Shown: piece by piece, positions 16,047 through 25,092 of the stretch
How the letters are laid out: each line of letters begins with the position of its first letter
How positions within the stretch are numbered: the first letter of the stretch is position 1
DNA from: Alteraurantiacibacter buctensis
Lineage (GTDB): Bacteria; Pseudomonadota; Alphaproteobacteria; Sphingomonadales; Sphingomonadaceae
Assembly (NCBI RefSeq): GCF_009827655.1
Contig: NZ_WTYV01000001.1
Span: 558,001-622,000, forward strand
Length of the DNA: 64,000 nt
Direction of reading: 5' to 3'
The notes under the pieces: generated by a model
Databases searched by the model: none
Seen by the model: the letters and a program-made list of their open reading frames with translations, nothing else
Told to the model about the DNA's origin: nothing
Program-made: the position numbers and the translations under genes

Positions 16047-17675
16047 ATGGGAATGCGCTTGTTCAAGGATCCGGCATACCGGCAGGATGATGGTGCAGGC
16101 GGGGACTTTCCGCCGGCGCAACTCTCCGTGGCCCACGTGATCGGCGCGGCCGAGGGAATCACGGTCCACCGGCAGGCGCGCGTGGCCAGCTTTGCCGACC
16201 GCTATCACGAATGGCGCGAGCATGCCTCGCTGTGGCTTTCCGGGCTGGACCTGGCACCCGACCTGGCCGTGGACATCGGCTCGAAGCGCTGGTTGCGCGG
16301 GGCGGCCACGCTGATCGGCCTCACCACCATGACGCTGCTGGCCTGGCCCGGCTTCTCCCCCGTCGAAGCCGCCCCGGCGATGGCGATCGACGATGGCGTG
16401 CGCGACGAGATGCGCAGCCAGATGATCATGCCGCTGGCCCTTGGGGCGGACAGCGGTCGCAAGATGGGCTCCACCGCCGTGGTCACGCCGCTGGCCAGCG
16501 CGCCGGAGCGGCCGCGGCTGGACGTGGTCGCCACGCTGACCCAGGGCGACAGCTTCGATCGCATGCTGCGCCGTGCCGGGGTGAGCGAGGCCGAGGCCGG
16601 GCAGGTCGCCCGCATGGTCGCCGCCGCCGTGCCGCTGGACCAGATCGCGTCCGGCACACAGGTCGATATCACACTGGGCCGCCGCCTTGCCGCCGGCCAG
16701 CCGCGCCCGCTCGATGCCCTGGCCTTCCGCGCCCGCTTCGACCTGGAGCTGGGGGTAGAACGGCGCAACGGTTCGCTGGCGCTCGATCCGCGCCCGATCC
16801 GGGTGGATGCCACGCCGCTGCGCATCAAGGCCCAGGTGGGCGACAGCCTCTACCGCTCGGCCCGCGCCGCCGGGGCCCCGGCCCGCTCGGTGCAGCAGTT
16901 CCTGCGCGTGATCAGCAACGAGCTGGACGTGGAGCGCGACATTGCCCCGGGCGACGAGATCGACCTGATCGTGGATTACAAGCGTGCCGCCACCGGCGAG
17001 GTGGAGGCGGGCGAGCTGCTCTATGCCGCCATCATCCGCAATGGCCAGCCGAAGAAGCGATTGATGCGCTGGGGCCGCGAGGGGCGGTATTACGAAGCAT
17101 CGGGCGTGGGCGAGCAGCGCGAAGGCCTGTTGCAGCCGGTGCCGGGCGCGGTTTCCTCGCGCTATGGCATGCGCCGCCATCCGATTCTGGGCTATACCCG
17201 GCTGCACGCCGGCCTCGATTTCCGCGCCTCCTATGGCACGCCGATCTATGCCGTTACCGACGGCACGGTCAGCTTTGCCGGGCGGCACGGCGGCCACGGC
17301 AACTATGTGCGCCTGAACCACGAAGGCGGGCTGGGCACCGGCTATGCCCACATGAGCCGCATCGCGGTGAGCAGTGGCCAGCGCGTGCGGCGCGGGCAGA
17401 TCATCGGCTATGTCGGTTCCACCGGCCTCTCCACCGGCCCGCACCTGCATTACGAGATGTATCGCGGCGGGCGCACGGTCGATCCCTCGTCGGTCCGCTT
17501 CGTCACCCGCGCGCAACTGACCGGGCGCGAGCTGACCGAGTTCCGCGCGCGGCTTGACCTGTTGCAGCGCGTGGCCCCCGGCGCGGCACTTGCTCCCCTG
17601 GCGCCCGATCCTGCCCAGCAGGACGAGCCGGTGCGCGAGATCGACCGGCTGGACCAGCGCCGCCAGACCACCTGA
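16047..17675 (+). CDS. M23-family peptidoglycan DD-metalloendopeptidase
   Basis: A 542-residue membrane-anchored LytM-type enzyme. A cytoplasmic N-terminus of about 85 residues precedes a transmembrane segment (LRGAATLIGLTTMTLLAWPG), then an OapA/LysM-like region, and a C-terminal M23 domain. The zinc motifs look intact: H and D in RLHAGLDF and the HLH of GPHLHYEMY. It probably cuts peptide cross-links in the periplasm. The nearest ATG to the conserved region is 16047, after a 220-bp gap from the divergent tsaC gene, in which I see no other gene. It is followed by hemB on the same strand. Confidence 0.85.
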   Translation: MGMRLFKDPAYRQDDGAGGDFPPAQLSVAHVIGAAEGITVHRQARVASFADRYHEWREHASLWLSGLDLAPDLAVDIGSKRWLRGAATLIGLTTMTLLAWPGFSPVEAAPAMAIDDGVRDEMRSQMIMPLALGADSGRKMGSTAVVTPLASAPERPRLDVVATLTQGDSFDRMLRRAGVSEAEAGQVARMVAAAVPLDQIASGTQVDITLGRRLAAGQPRPLDALAFRARFDLELGVERRNGSLALDPRPIRVDATPLRIKAQVGDSLYRSARAAGAPARSVQQFLRVISNELDVERDIAPGDEIDLIVDYKRAATGEVEAGELLYAAIIRNGQPKKRLMRWGREGRYYEASGVGEQREGLLQPVPGAVSSRYGMRRHPILGYTRLHAGLDFRASYGTPIYAVTDGTVSFAGRHGGHGNYVRLNHEGGLGTGYAHMSRIAVSSGQRVRRGQIIGYVGSTGLSTGPHLHYEMYRGGRTVDPSSVRFVTRAQLTGRELTEFRARLDLLQRVAPGAALAPLAPDPAQQDEPVREIDRLDQRRQTT

Positions 17676-17730
17676 CGCGGCGCTTCTCCCCGATTGCCCT
17701 GCTGCCCCATTTGCGGCAGACGCTGGGGCC

Positions 17731-18726
17731 ATGACCGCAAGCTATCCCAACACCCGCCTGCGCCGCACCCGCGCCACCGCGTGGAGTCGCGCCATGCATC
17801 GCGAGACCGTGCTGACCCCGGCCAACCTGATCTGGCCGCTGTTCGTCACCGGGGGCAAGGGGGTGGAGGAGCCCGTGGCCAGCCTGCCCGGGGTATCGCG
17901 CTGGTCGGTGGACCTGATCGCCGCCCGCGCGAAGGAGGCGGTGGCGCTGGGCATCCCGTGCCTGGCGCTGTTTCCCAATACACCGCTGGGGCACCGCAGC
18001 GATGACGGGGCTGAGGCGCTCAACCCCGACAACCTGATGTGCCGGTCCATCAGGGCCATCAGAGATGCCTGCGGGTCCGATATCGGCGTGCTGACCGACG
18101 TGGCGCTCGATCCCTATACCGCGCACGGGCAGGACGGGCTGGTGGACGATGCCGGCTACGTGCTGAACGACGAGACCGTGGCCGTGCTGGTGGACCAGGC
18201 GGTGAACCAGGCCGATGCCGGGGCCGACATCATCGCGCCCTCCGACATGATGGACGGCCGCGTCCGCGCGATCCGCATGGCGCTGGAGATGAACGGCCAC
18301 ACCAACGTGCAGATCATGGCCTATGCCGCGAAGTACGCGAGCGCCTTCTACGGCCCCTTCCGCGATGCCGTGGGCAGCGGCGGCCTGCTGAAGGGCGACA
18401 AGAAGAGCTACCAGATGGACCCGGCCAATACCGAGGAGGCCCTGCGCGAGGTGGCCTTCGACATTGCCGAAGGGGCCGACAGCGTGATGGTGAAGCCGGG
18501 CCTGCCCTATCTGGACATCGTGGCACGCGTGAAGGCGCGGTTCGAGGTGCCGGTCTTCGCCTACCAGGTGAGCGGCGAATACGCGATGATCGAGGCGGCT
18601 GTGGCGGCGGGTGCGGGGGAGCGCGATGCGCTGGTGCTGGAAACGCTGCTGGCCTTCCGCCGCGCCGGGTGCAGCGGGGTGCTGACCTACCACGCCGCCC
18701 ACGCCGCGCGCCTGCTCAATGGCTGA
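17731..18726 (+). CDS. hemB: Porphobilinogen synthase (delta-aminolevulinic acid dehydratase)
   Basis: Condenses two 5-aminolevulinate molecules into porphobilinogen in haem synthesis. The 331-residue protein has the two active-site lysines at K201 (AYAAKYAS) and K255 (VMVKPGLPYLD). The metal region DVALDPYTAHGQDG uses aspartate rather than the three cysteines of zinc enzymes, so it is the Mg/K-dependent alphaproteobacterial type. The ATG at 17731 is the first plausible start; longer readings run through unrelated sequence. The acetyltransferase gene overlaps its end by 8 bp. Confidence 0.95.
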   Translation: MTASYPNTRLRRTRATAWSRAMHRETVLTPANLIWPLFVTGGKGVEEPVASLPGVSRWSVDLIAARAKEAVALGIPCLALFPNTPLGHRSDDGAEALNPDNLMCRSIRAIRDACGSDIGVLTDVALDPYTAHGQDGLVDDAGYVLNDETVAVLVDQAVNQADAGADIIAPSDMMDGRVRAIRMALEMNGHTNVQIMAYAAKYASAFYGPFRDAVGSGGLLKGDKKSYQMDPANTEEALREVAFDIAEGADSVMVKPGLPYLDIVARVKARFEVPVFAYQVSGEYAMIEAAVAAGAGERDALVLETLLAFRRAGCSGVLTYHAAHAARLLNG

Positions 18727-19288
18727 GACATTGCCCGCTTTCCGGCAGGAAACCGCGCGGCTGGTGCTGCGCGACTGGCGCGACGATGATTGGGAGCCGT
18801 TCTGGCAAGCCACCAATACCCCTGCCGTGATGCGCTGGCTGGGCGGTGTCTGCGATCCCGCCAAGCGCCAAGCAACGCAGGACCGGCTGCTCGCCTACAA
18901 CCGTGACCACGGGCACACCTTCTGGGTCGTGGAAGGCAAGGCGGATGGTGCGCTGCTGGGGTTCTGCGGGCTCAAGCGCTCGAATCAGCCGGGTGGACCG
19001 CAAGGCCTGATGGAGGTGGGTTGGCGCCTGCGTGAAGACGCCTGGGGACAGGGCTACGCCCGCGAGGCTGCCGCTGCTTCGCTGGACCTCGCCTTTGATC
19101 GCTTCGCTGCTGACGAGGTGATTGCCCTGACGGTACAAGGCAATGCGCCAAGCTGGGGCCTGATGCTGCGGCTGGGCATGGCGCGGCGGGCCGACCTGGA
19201 TTTTGCCAGTACCGACTTCGGTCCGGAGGGTGGCCTGATCATCGTCTATGGCATCGATCGCGCCGCCTGGGAGGCGGAGCGTGGCTGA
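18719..19288 (+). CDS. GNAT-family N-acetyltransferase 1
   Basis: A 189-residue acetyltransferase of the RimJ/RimL-like group. The acetyl-CoA pocket motif is in DAWGQGYAREAAAA (Q/R-x-x-G-x-G/A type), with strand 4 at LLGFCGLKR. Substrate is unknown. It starts 8 bp inside hemB and overlaps the next acetyltransferase by 8 bp, so the genes form one transcription unit. It is clearly paralogous to the following gene: both carry EVGW/QIGW, WGQGYA and LGMxRRADLDF-like segments. Confidence 0.85.
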   Translation: MAETLPAFRQETARLVLRDWRDDDWEPFWQATNTPAVMRWLGGVCDPAKRQATQDRLLAYNRDHGHTFWVVEGKADGALLGFCGLKRSNQPGGPQGLMEVGWRLREDAWGQGYAREAAAASLDLAFDRFAADEVIALTVQGNAPSWGLMLRLGMARRADLDFASTDFGPEGGLIIVYGIDRAAWEAERG

Positions 19289-19844
19289 CACGCTTTTCAC
19301 CACGCCAAGGCTGACGCTGCGCAAGTGGCGCGAGGGGGACCTGGCGCTGTGGCTGGAGCATCTCAACACCCCCGCCGTGCGCCGCTACATCTGCGGGGTG
19401 CAGAGCGAACGGAAGGTGGCCGAGACGTTCGGACAGATGCGCCGCGGGTGGGACGAGGACGGCTTTTCCTTCCTGGCCGTGGAGCGGCTGGCCGATGGCG
19501 CTTTCGTGGGCACCTGCGGCATCAACCGCGTGTATGACGAACCCGCCCCCGAACCGCTCGCCAGCGGGCTGCAGATCGGCTGGCAGATCCGCGCCGACAT
19601 GTGGGGCCAGGGCTATGCCACCGAGGCCGCGCGCGCTTTCCTGCCCCATGCCTTCGGACCACTGGGGCTGGATACCCTGTGGGCGCAGACCAGCGAACGC
19701 AACACCGGTTCCTGGGCAGTGATGAAGAAGCTGGGCATGACCCGGCGGGCGGAGCTCGACTACAGCGATCCCGCCTATCCGCCGGAGGACAACCCGGCGA
19801 TGGTCTGGGGCCTGAGCAGAGAGGATTACCTGCGCGATGCATGA
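19281..19844 (+). CDS. GNAT-family N-acetyltransferase 2
   Basis: A 187-residue RimJ/RimL-like acetyltransferase. The start is GTG at 19281 within GTGGCTGA, so its start codon overlaps the stop of the preceding gene; this gives MADTLFTTPRLTLRKW, the typical beginning of the family (TPRLxLR). The CoA motif is MWGQGYATEAARA. The tail LGMTRRAELDYSDP parallels that of gene 1. Substrate unknown. It ends in an ATG overlap with the carbonic anhydrase-like gene (19837). Confidence 0.86.
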   Translation: MADTLFTTPRLTLRKWREGDLALWLEHLNTPAVRRYICGVQSERKVAETFGQMRRGWDEDGFSFLAVERLADGAFVGTCGINRVYDEPAPEPLASGLQIGWQIRADMWGQGYATEAARAFLPHAFGPLGLDTLWAQTSERNTGSWAVMKKLGMTRRAELDYSDPAYPPEDNPAMVWGLSREDYLRDA

Positions 19845-20421
19845 CCCCCGCTTTCCCGGTGCCACGATCCTGCCGTTTGGCGGCAAGACCCCGCGCATCC
19901 ACGTCAGCGCCTTCATCGCACCGGGCGCGCGGCTGATCGGGGATGTGGAAGTGGGGCCGGATGCCAGCGTCTGGTACAACTGCGTGCTGCGCGGCGACAT
20001 CAACCGCATCGTCGTGGGCGCGCGCAGCAACGTGCAGGATGGCACGGTGATCCATGTGGAAGGCCCACGCCCGGAAAACTCGGTGCCCACCGATGGCCTG
20101 CCGACCCTGATCGGCGAGGATTGCCTGATCGGCCACTCCGCCATCCTCCACGGCTGCGTGCTGGAGGACCGTGCCTTCGTGGGGATGGATGCCACGGCGA
20201 TGGACGGCGCGCGCGTCGGTTCCGGGGCCATGCTGGGGGCAGGCGCGCTGCTCAGCCCGGGCAAGGCGATCCCGCCGGGCGAGGTGTGGATCGGCCGCCC
20301 GGCGAAACTCCTGCGCGCCCAGGGGCCGGAGCAGGAGGCGAAGATCGCCTTCCAGTGCCAGCGCTATGTCGAGCTGGCGCGGCGGCACAAGGCGGCCATC
20401 CTTGGCACGGCCGAAGGCTGA
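19837..20421 (+). CDS. Gamma-carbonic anhydrase family protein (left-handed beta helix)
   Basis: A 194-residue protein with hexapeptide repeats (ARLIGDVEVGPDASVW, VGARSNVQDGTVIH) forming a left-handed beta helix. Candidate zinc-ligand histidines are in VIHVEG and IGHSAILHGC, the positions used in gamma-carbonic anhydrases. PaaY/YrdA-like proteins share this layout, so activity as carbonic anhydrase is not assured. It overlaps the previous gene by 8 bp and is followed by a DUF167 gene that starts inside it. Confidence 0.87.
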   Translation: MHDPRFPGATILPFGGKTPRIHVSAFIAPGARLIGDVEVGPDASVWYNCVLRGDINRIVVGARSNVQDGTVIHVEGPRPENSVPTDGLPTLIGEDCLIGHSAILHGCVLEDRAFVGMDATAMDGARVGSGAMLGAGALLSPGKAIPPGEVWIGRPAKLLRAQGPEQEAKIAFQCQRYVELARRHKAAILGTAEG

Positions 20422-20680
20422 CCTCCCTGCTGCCGAGGCGATCCACGCCCTTGCCGACGGGCAGGGGCGGCTGGCCCTGCGCGTGACCCCGGGGGCGCGG
20501 ATGCAGGGCATCGCCCTGTCCGATGGGCAGGTGGAGGTGAAAGTCCGCGCCAAACCGCAGGACGGGGCAGCCAACGACGCCGTACTGGCCTTGCTGGCCG
20601 AGGCGCTGGATTGCGCGCCGTCGCAGCTCCATTTGTTGCGCGGCGCAACTTCGCGCCAGAAACTGGTGCAGCTTCCCTAG
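20402..20680 (+). CDS. DUF167 (YggU-like) family protein
   Basis: A 92-residue protein with the conserved DUF167 core: RLALRVTPGARMQGI, VEVKVRAKPQDGAANDAVLALLAE, and a C-terminal LLRGATSRQKLVQ. The fold is known from YggU but the role is not. The likely start is TTG at 20402, about 20 bp inside the carbonic anhydrase-like gene; no ATG lies between there and the conserved core. It converges with the SulP gene, overlapping it by 4 bp. Confidence 0.8.
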   Translation: MARPKADLPAAEAIHALADGQGRLALRVTPGARMQGIALSDGQVEVKVRAKPQDGAANDAVLALLAEALDCAPSQLHLLRGATSRQKLVQLP

Positions 20681-21936
20681 CGGTCAGGCGTCTTCCAGTC
20701 GCTCGGTTCCTGCCGCCGGCGCAGCCGCAGGGCCAGGCCCAGCGCCACGCCCACGCCGATCGCCACGGTCAGGTCGGCCAGCACGGTCAGCACGGCGGTG
20801 AGCAGCAACAGCGCCCGGTCTTCCAGCGGGGCAGACATGTACTCGCGCCACTTGTGCGGCTCGGTCATGTTCCATGCGGTCAGCAGCAGCAGGGCGGCGA
20901 GCGCGGGCATGGCCATGTAGCCTGCCAGCGGGGCGGCCAGCAGCATGATAAGGAGGATGAACAGCGCGTGCAGCACGCCCGCCACCGGCGTCTTGCCGCC
21001 TGCGCGGACATTGGTGGCAGTGCGGGCGATGGCGCCGGTGGCGGGCAGGCCGCCGAACAGCGCGCTGCCGATATTGGCCCAGCCTTGCGCGGCTACCTCG
21101 GCATTGGGCCGGTGGCTGCCGCCGATCATCCTGTCGGCCACCATCGCGGACAGCAGCGATTCGATGGCGGCCAGGAAGGCGATCACCAGGGCGGAGGGGA
21201 ACAGCTCGCGCAGGCGCTCCAGCGTCACTTCGGGCAGGGCGGGCATGGGCAGGCTGCGCGGCAGTTCGCCATAGCGGCTGGCGATGGTGTCAACCGGCAG
21301 GTTCGCCAGCAGCACGGCAGCGGAGACCACGCCCACCGCCACCACCAGCCCGGGAAAGCGCGGCGCCAGCCGCCGCAGCGCCACGATCAGCACCAGCGCG
21401 CCCAGGCCGGCGCCGACTGCCGTGGGGTTGATGTCGCCGCGTGCGTCCCACAGCGCCGCCACCTTGGGCACGAAGTCTGCCGGCAGGGCCGGGCCGCCGA
21501 TGCCAAGGAAATCCTTCAACTGGCTGGCCCCGATGATCACGCCGATGCCGATGGTGAAGCCGTTGACCACGGGTTCGGGCACATGGGCCACCAGGCTGCC
21601 CAGCCGCAACCATCCGGCCAGCACCAGAATCACCCCCGCCATCAGGGTCGCCAGCACCAGCCCGTCGAACCCATGGGTAGCGATCACGCCATAGACCACC
21701 ACGATGAAGGCCCCGGTCGGCCCGCCGATCTGCACCCGGCTGCCGCCCAGCAGCGATATGATCAGGCCGCCGATGATGGCGGTCACCAGCCCGGTGGCGG
21801 GGTCTGCCCCGCTGGCGATGGCAATGGCGATGGAGAGGGGAATGGCCACCAGTGCCACGGTCAACCCGGCCAAGGCATCGCCCAGCGCCTGGCGGGCGTC
21901 ATAACCCTTCAGCGTGGTGAGGATCTTGGGCTGCAT
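20677..21936 (-). CDS. SulP-family anion transporter lacking the STAS domain
   Basis: A 419-residue integral membrane protein. The first transmembrane block (YDARQALGDALAGLTVALVAIPLSIAIAIASG) and the GGSRVQIGGPTGAFIVVVYG segment are typical of SulP/SLC26 proteins. The usual length is 500-570 with a cytoplasmic C-terminal STAS domain; here the chain ends in a short basic tail, LRLRRRQEPSDW, right after the last membrane segment. Substrate could be sulfate, bicarbonate or dicarboxylate. It neighbours the gamma-carbonic anhydrase-like gene, which fits but does not prove bicarbonate transport. Confidence 0.86.
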   Translation of the reverse strand: MQPKILTTLKGYDARQALGDALAGLTVALVAIPLSIAIAIASGADPATGLVTAIIGGLIISLLGGSRVQIGGPTGAFIVVVYGVIATHGFDGLVLATLMAGVILVLAGWLRLGSLVAHVPEPVVNGFTIGIGVIIGASQLKDFLGIGGPALPADFVPKVAALWDARGDINPTAVGAGLGALVLIVALRRLAPRFPGLVVAVGVVSAAVLLANLPVDTIASRYGELPRSLPMPALPEVTLERLRELFPSALVIAFLAAIESLLSAMVADRMIGGSHRPNAEVAAQGWANIGSALFGGLPATGAIARTATNVRAGGKTPVAGVLHALFILLIMLLAAPLAGYMAMPALAALLLLTAWNMTEPHKWREYMSAPLEDRALLLLTAVLTVLADLTVAIGVGVALGLALRLRRRQEPSDWKTPDR

Positions 21937-21962
21937 GGCGGAAGGGCTAGGCCTCGCCGGCC

Positions 21963-22373
21963 TCAGCCGTCAAGGTCGGTAGCTGCCATGCCGCCCGCCA
22001 TCATGCGGAAGCGCTCGTTCATCAGCAGGGCCACCGGATGGTCGGCCATGCCGCAATCGGCAAAGGCGCGTTCCATCGCCTGTACCCACTGGCGCGCGGT
22101 TCCGGGTGTGATGGCGAGGCCGCCATGCATCGACATCATGCACTTGCCGGGGTTGGCATCGAACCAGTCACGCGGGCCGCCGGCCCAGCCGCCGAGGAAC
22201 CCGGCCAGCGCGGCGCGCATCGGGCCAAGCTCATCGGCATGCATGGCGCGCAGCTCGGCATAGGCCGGGTCCTGCTCCATGAGGTCGTAGAACCGGTCTA
22301 CGATCCGGCGGATGCCATCCGCCCCGCCGATCTGGTCGTAGGGGCTGAGAAGCTCGGGTGCAGAAGTGTCCAT
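21963..22373 (-). CDS. Group II truncated haemoglobin
   Basis: A 136-residue haem protein. YDQIGGADGIRRIVDRFYDLM is the N-terminal helix, the FLGGWAGGPRDWFD segment is the group II signature, and the MHGG region precedes the helix that closes the haem pocket. Such proteins bind oxygen and handle NO or peroxides. It lies between the SulP transporter and the DNA ligase on the same strand, with gaps of only 26 and 48 bp, so it may be part of a longer transcript, but no common function is obvious. Confidence 0.88.
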   Translation of the reverse strand: MDTSAPELLSPYDQIGGADGIRRIVDRFYDLMEQDPAYAELRAMHADELGPMRAALAGFLGGWAGGPRDWFDANPGKCMMSMHGGLAITPGTARQWVQAMERAFADCGMADHPVALLMNERFRMMAGGMAATDLDG

Positions 22374-22421
22374 GCCTTGTCCCTAAGGGCGGGACCGGCA
22401 AGCGCCTTGATCTGGCGCAAG

Positions 22422-24023
22422 TCAGTCCTTGATCAGGGCCTTCAGCGTCTCGATCCGGTCTGCCTCGTGCACCGGCTTGTCCCAGCGCACGCGGTGGATG
22501 CGGGGGAAGCGCATGGCCAGGCCGCTCTTGTGGCGCTTGCTGGTGTGGACCGAATCGAAGGCCACCTCGAACACCAGGCTGCGGTCGGTCTCGCGCACCG
22601 GGCCGAAGCGGTTGGTGGTGTGCTGGCGCACGTGGCGGTCGATCCGCTTCAGCTCCTCGTCGGTAAAGCCGGAATAGGCCTTGCCCACCGGCAGCAGTTC
22701 CGCGCCCGCATCGGGATCGCCATCCCAGCAGCCGAAGGTGTAGTCGGAATAGAAGCTCGATCGTTTGCCGCTGCCGCGCTGGGCATACATCAGCACGCAA
22801 TCCACCAGCAGCGGATCGCGCTTCCACTTGTACCACAGGCCCACGCGGCGGCCGGCGATGTAGGGCGAATCGCGCCGCTTCAGCATCAGCCCCTCGATCG
22901 CCTCGTCGCGCGCGCCTTCGCGGATGGTTGCCAAGGCATCGAAGGTGTCGGCCTCCAGCACCTGGCTGATGTCGAAATGGCTGGCGGGCAGGCGGGCCAT
23001 CAGCGCCTCAAGCCGCAGGCGGCGCTCGGTCCACCGCATTTCCCGCAGGTCCGTGCCGTCCAGCATCAGTACGTCGTAGAGGCGCACGAAGGCGGGATAG
23101 TCGGCCAGCATGGCCTTGCTGACCGTCTTGCGCCCCAGCCGCTGCTGCAAGGCGTTGAAGCTGGCCGCGCCGCCCTCTTCACCCCCTTGATGCGAGCCGC
23201 GCACCAGCAGCTCGCCATCGACCACGCAGGGCACCTGCAAGGCGGCAATCATCTCCGGGAAGGTGGCCGAGATATCATCCCCGCTGCGCGAATAGGCCCG
23301 CGTCTCGCCGCCCACGTGGGCCAGTTGCACGCGGATCCCGTCCCACTTCCACTCGGCGGCATAGTCAGTGAGGTCCACCACCGTCTCTTCCAGCGGGTGG
23401 GCCAGCATGAAGGGGCGAAACAGCGGCATAGAGGCGGTATCGGGCGGCTCCTGCCCGTGCGCGGCCCAGGCGAACAGCTCGGCATAGGGCGGGGCGAGGG
23501 CGTGCCAGTATTCCTCCACTTGCTCCACGCTGACATCGAAGGCCTGGGCAAAGGCTGTCTTGGCCAGGCGGGCCGATACGCCCGCGCGCATCGCGCCGGT
23601 GGCCAGCTTGATCAGCGCATAGCGGCCCGAGGAATCGAGCCGGTCAAACATGGCCGCCAGTTCCCCCGGCGCGCTGGCGCGGGTCATCGCGGCCAGTTGC
23701 GCCACGGCCTCGGCAACCGTGGGTGGCGGCGTGACGTCAGCGGGCACCGGCGGCTCGGGCCAAAGCAGGCTGGCGGTCTCCGCCGTATCGCCCACGAAAT
23801 CGCGGCTGAGCGTCCATAGCACCGGGTCCACCCGTTCCTGCATCAGGCCCCGCACCGTGCTGGCTTTGACCGCCGGAAAATCCAGTCCGTCGGTCAGCGC
23901 GGCCAGCGCCCAGCCGCGATCGGGATCGGGAGTTTCACGCAGGTAGTCGGCCAGTAGCCGCAGCTTGGCATTGCGACTGGTGGTGTAGACCAGGGCATCG
24001 AGCAGGGCGGCGAAGCGTTCCAC
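22422..24023 (-). CDS. ATP-dependent DNA ligase (cisplatin-type, exonuclease-associated)
   Basis: Joins DNA nicks using ATP. The 533-residue protein has an N-terminal DNA-binding domain, the adenylation lysine K226 in WKWDGIR, and the OB-fold region toward the C-terminus (YKWKRDPLLVDCVL). Its length and layout match the stand-alone ligase found with a metallo-beta-lactamase exonuclease in many proteobacteria. The start is GTG at 24023, immediately after the stop of the exonuclease gene, so the two are tightly coupled. The Lhr-type helicase and phosphoesterase sometimes found with this pair are not next to it. Confidence 0.9.
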   Translation of the reverse strand: MERFAALLDALVYTTSRNAKLRLLADYLRETPDPDRGWALAALTDGLDFPAVKASTVRGLMQERVDPVLWTLSRDFVGDTAETASLLWPEPPVPADVTPPPTVAEAVAQLAAMTRASAPGELAAMFDRLDSSGRYALIKLATGAMRAGVSARLAKTAFAQAFDVSVEQVEEYWHALAPPYAELFAWAAHGQEPPDTASMPLFRPFMLAHPLEETVVDLTDYAAEWKWDGIRVQLAHVGGETRAYSRSGDDISATFPEMIAALQVPCVVDGELLVRGSHQGGEEGGAASFNALQQRLGRKTVSKAMLADYPAFVRLYDVLMLDGTDLREMRWTERRLRLEALMARLPASHFDISQVLEADTFDALATIREGARDEAIEGLMLKRRDSPYIAGRRVGLWYKWKRDPLLVDCVLMYAQRGSGKRSSFYSDYTFGCWDGDPDAGAELLPVGKAYSGFTDEELKRIDRHVRQHTTNRFGPVRETDRSLVFEVAFDSVHTSKRHKSGLAMRFPRIHRVRWDKPVHEADRIETLKALIKD

Positions 24024-25028
24024 TTAGTCGTCCTCATCCTCATACCCTACCAGCGCCAGGGCGCGGGCCTTGCGCTGGTTGAGCTGGTGCCAGCGCAGCA
24101 GGGCTTCCTCGCGGCCGTGGGTGATCCACGTTTCCGCCGGGTTCACCTCCTGCACGGTGGCCGTCAGCTCGTCCCAGTCGGCATGGTCGGAGATCACCAG
24201 CGGTAGTTCCACGCCCCGCTGGCGGGCGCGCTGGCGCACGCGCATCCAGCCGCTGGCCATGGCGGTGACGGGATCGGGCAGGCGGCGGCTCCACCGGTCG
24301 CCCAGCGCGCCTGGCGGGCACACCACCACCTGGCCGCGCAGCTCGTCCTTCTTCGCGTCGGCTACCAGCCGCAGGTCACCCAGGTCCACGCCCCAGCCCT
24401 GGTACAGGCGGCACATCCGCTCCATCGCGCCGTGCAGCCAGATGGGGTCGTGGTAGCCCATGTCGCGCAGTTCCGCGATCACCCGCTGCGCCTTGCCCAG
24501 GGCATAGGCCCCTACCAGCACGCAGCGGTCCGGCTCGGCGGCCAGGCGCTGGTGGATCTTCGCCAGTTCGCCGGTGATCGGGGGGTGCCTGAACAGCGGC
24601 AGGCCGAAGGTCGCCTCGGTGATGAACACATCGCACGGGGTCACTTCGAAGGCCACGCAGGTGGGATCGTGCCGCCGTTTGTAATCACCGGTGATGACCA
24701 CCCGCTCGCCGGCGTGTTCCAGCAGGATCTGCGCGCTGCCCAGCACGTGACCGGCAGGGATGAAGGTGGCCTCCACCCCGCCCGCCAGCCGGATCGTCTC
24801 GCCATAGGCCACCGGTTGGGTGCCTTCGCGGGTGTTGTAGCGCAGGTCCATGATGGCCAGCGTCTCGGGGGTGGCGATGGTCTGCCCGTGGCCGCCGCGG
24901 GCGTGGTCGGCATGGCCGTGGGTCACCAGCGCGCGCGGCACGGGGCGCGCGGGATCAATCCACGCATCGGCGGGGACGATGTGAATCCCGTGCGGTTCGG
25001 GCCTGATCCAGGAAAAGGCGGCAGCCAT
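24024..25028 (-). CDS. Ligase-associated DNA exonuclease (metallo-beta-lactamase fold)
   Basis: A 334-residue member of the beta-CASP/MBL nuclease group. The metal motif THGHADHARGGH is at residues 36-47, with further ligands in AGHVLGSAQI and VITGDYKRR. It is the standard partner of the ligase that follows directly, on the same strand with zero gap, and the two are thought to act in DNA repair. The upstream gene on this strand is a small hypothetical. No signal peptide is present. Confidence 0.9.
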   Translation of the reverse strand: MAAAFSWIRPEPHGIHIVPADAWIDPARPVPRALVTHGHADHARGGHGQTIATPETLAIMDLRYNTREGTQPVAYGETIRLAGGVEATFIPAGHVLGSAQILLEHAGERVVITGDYKRRHDPTCVAFEVTPCDVFITEATFGLPLFRHPPITGELAKIHQRLAAEPDRCVLVGAYALGKAQRVIAELRDMGYHDPIWLHGAMERMCRLYQGWGVDLGDLRLVADAKKDELRGQVVVCPPGALGDRWSRRLPDPVTAMASGWMRVRQRARQRGVELPLVISDHADWDELTATVQEVNPAETWITHGREEALLRWHQLNQRKARALALVGYEDEDD

Positions 25029-25092
25029 CGCTAGCCTAAATGGCCCGGGCTACCCGGGAGTTCCAGCCCGTCTCGCGGGCGGTATCCTGCGG

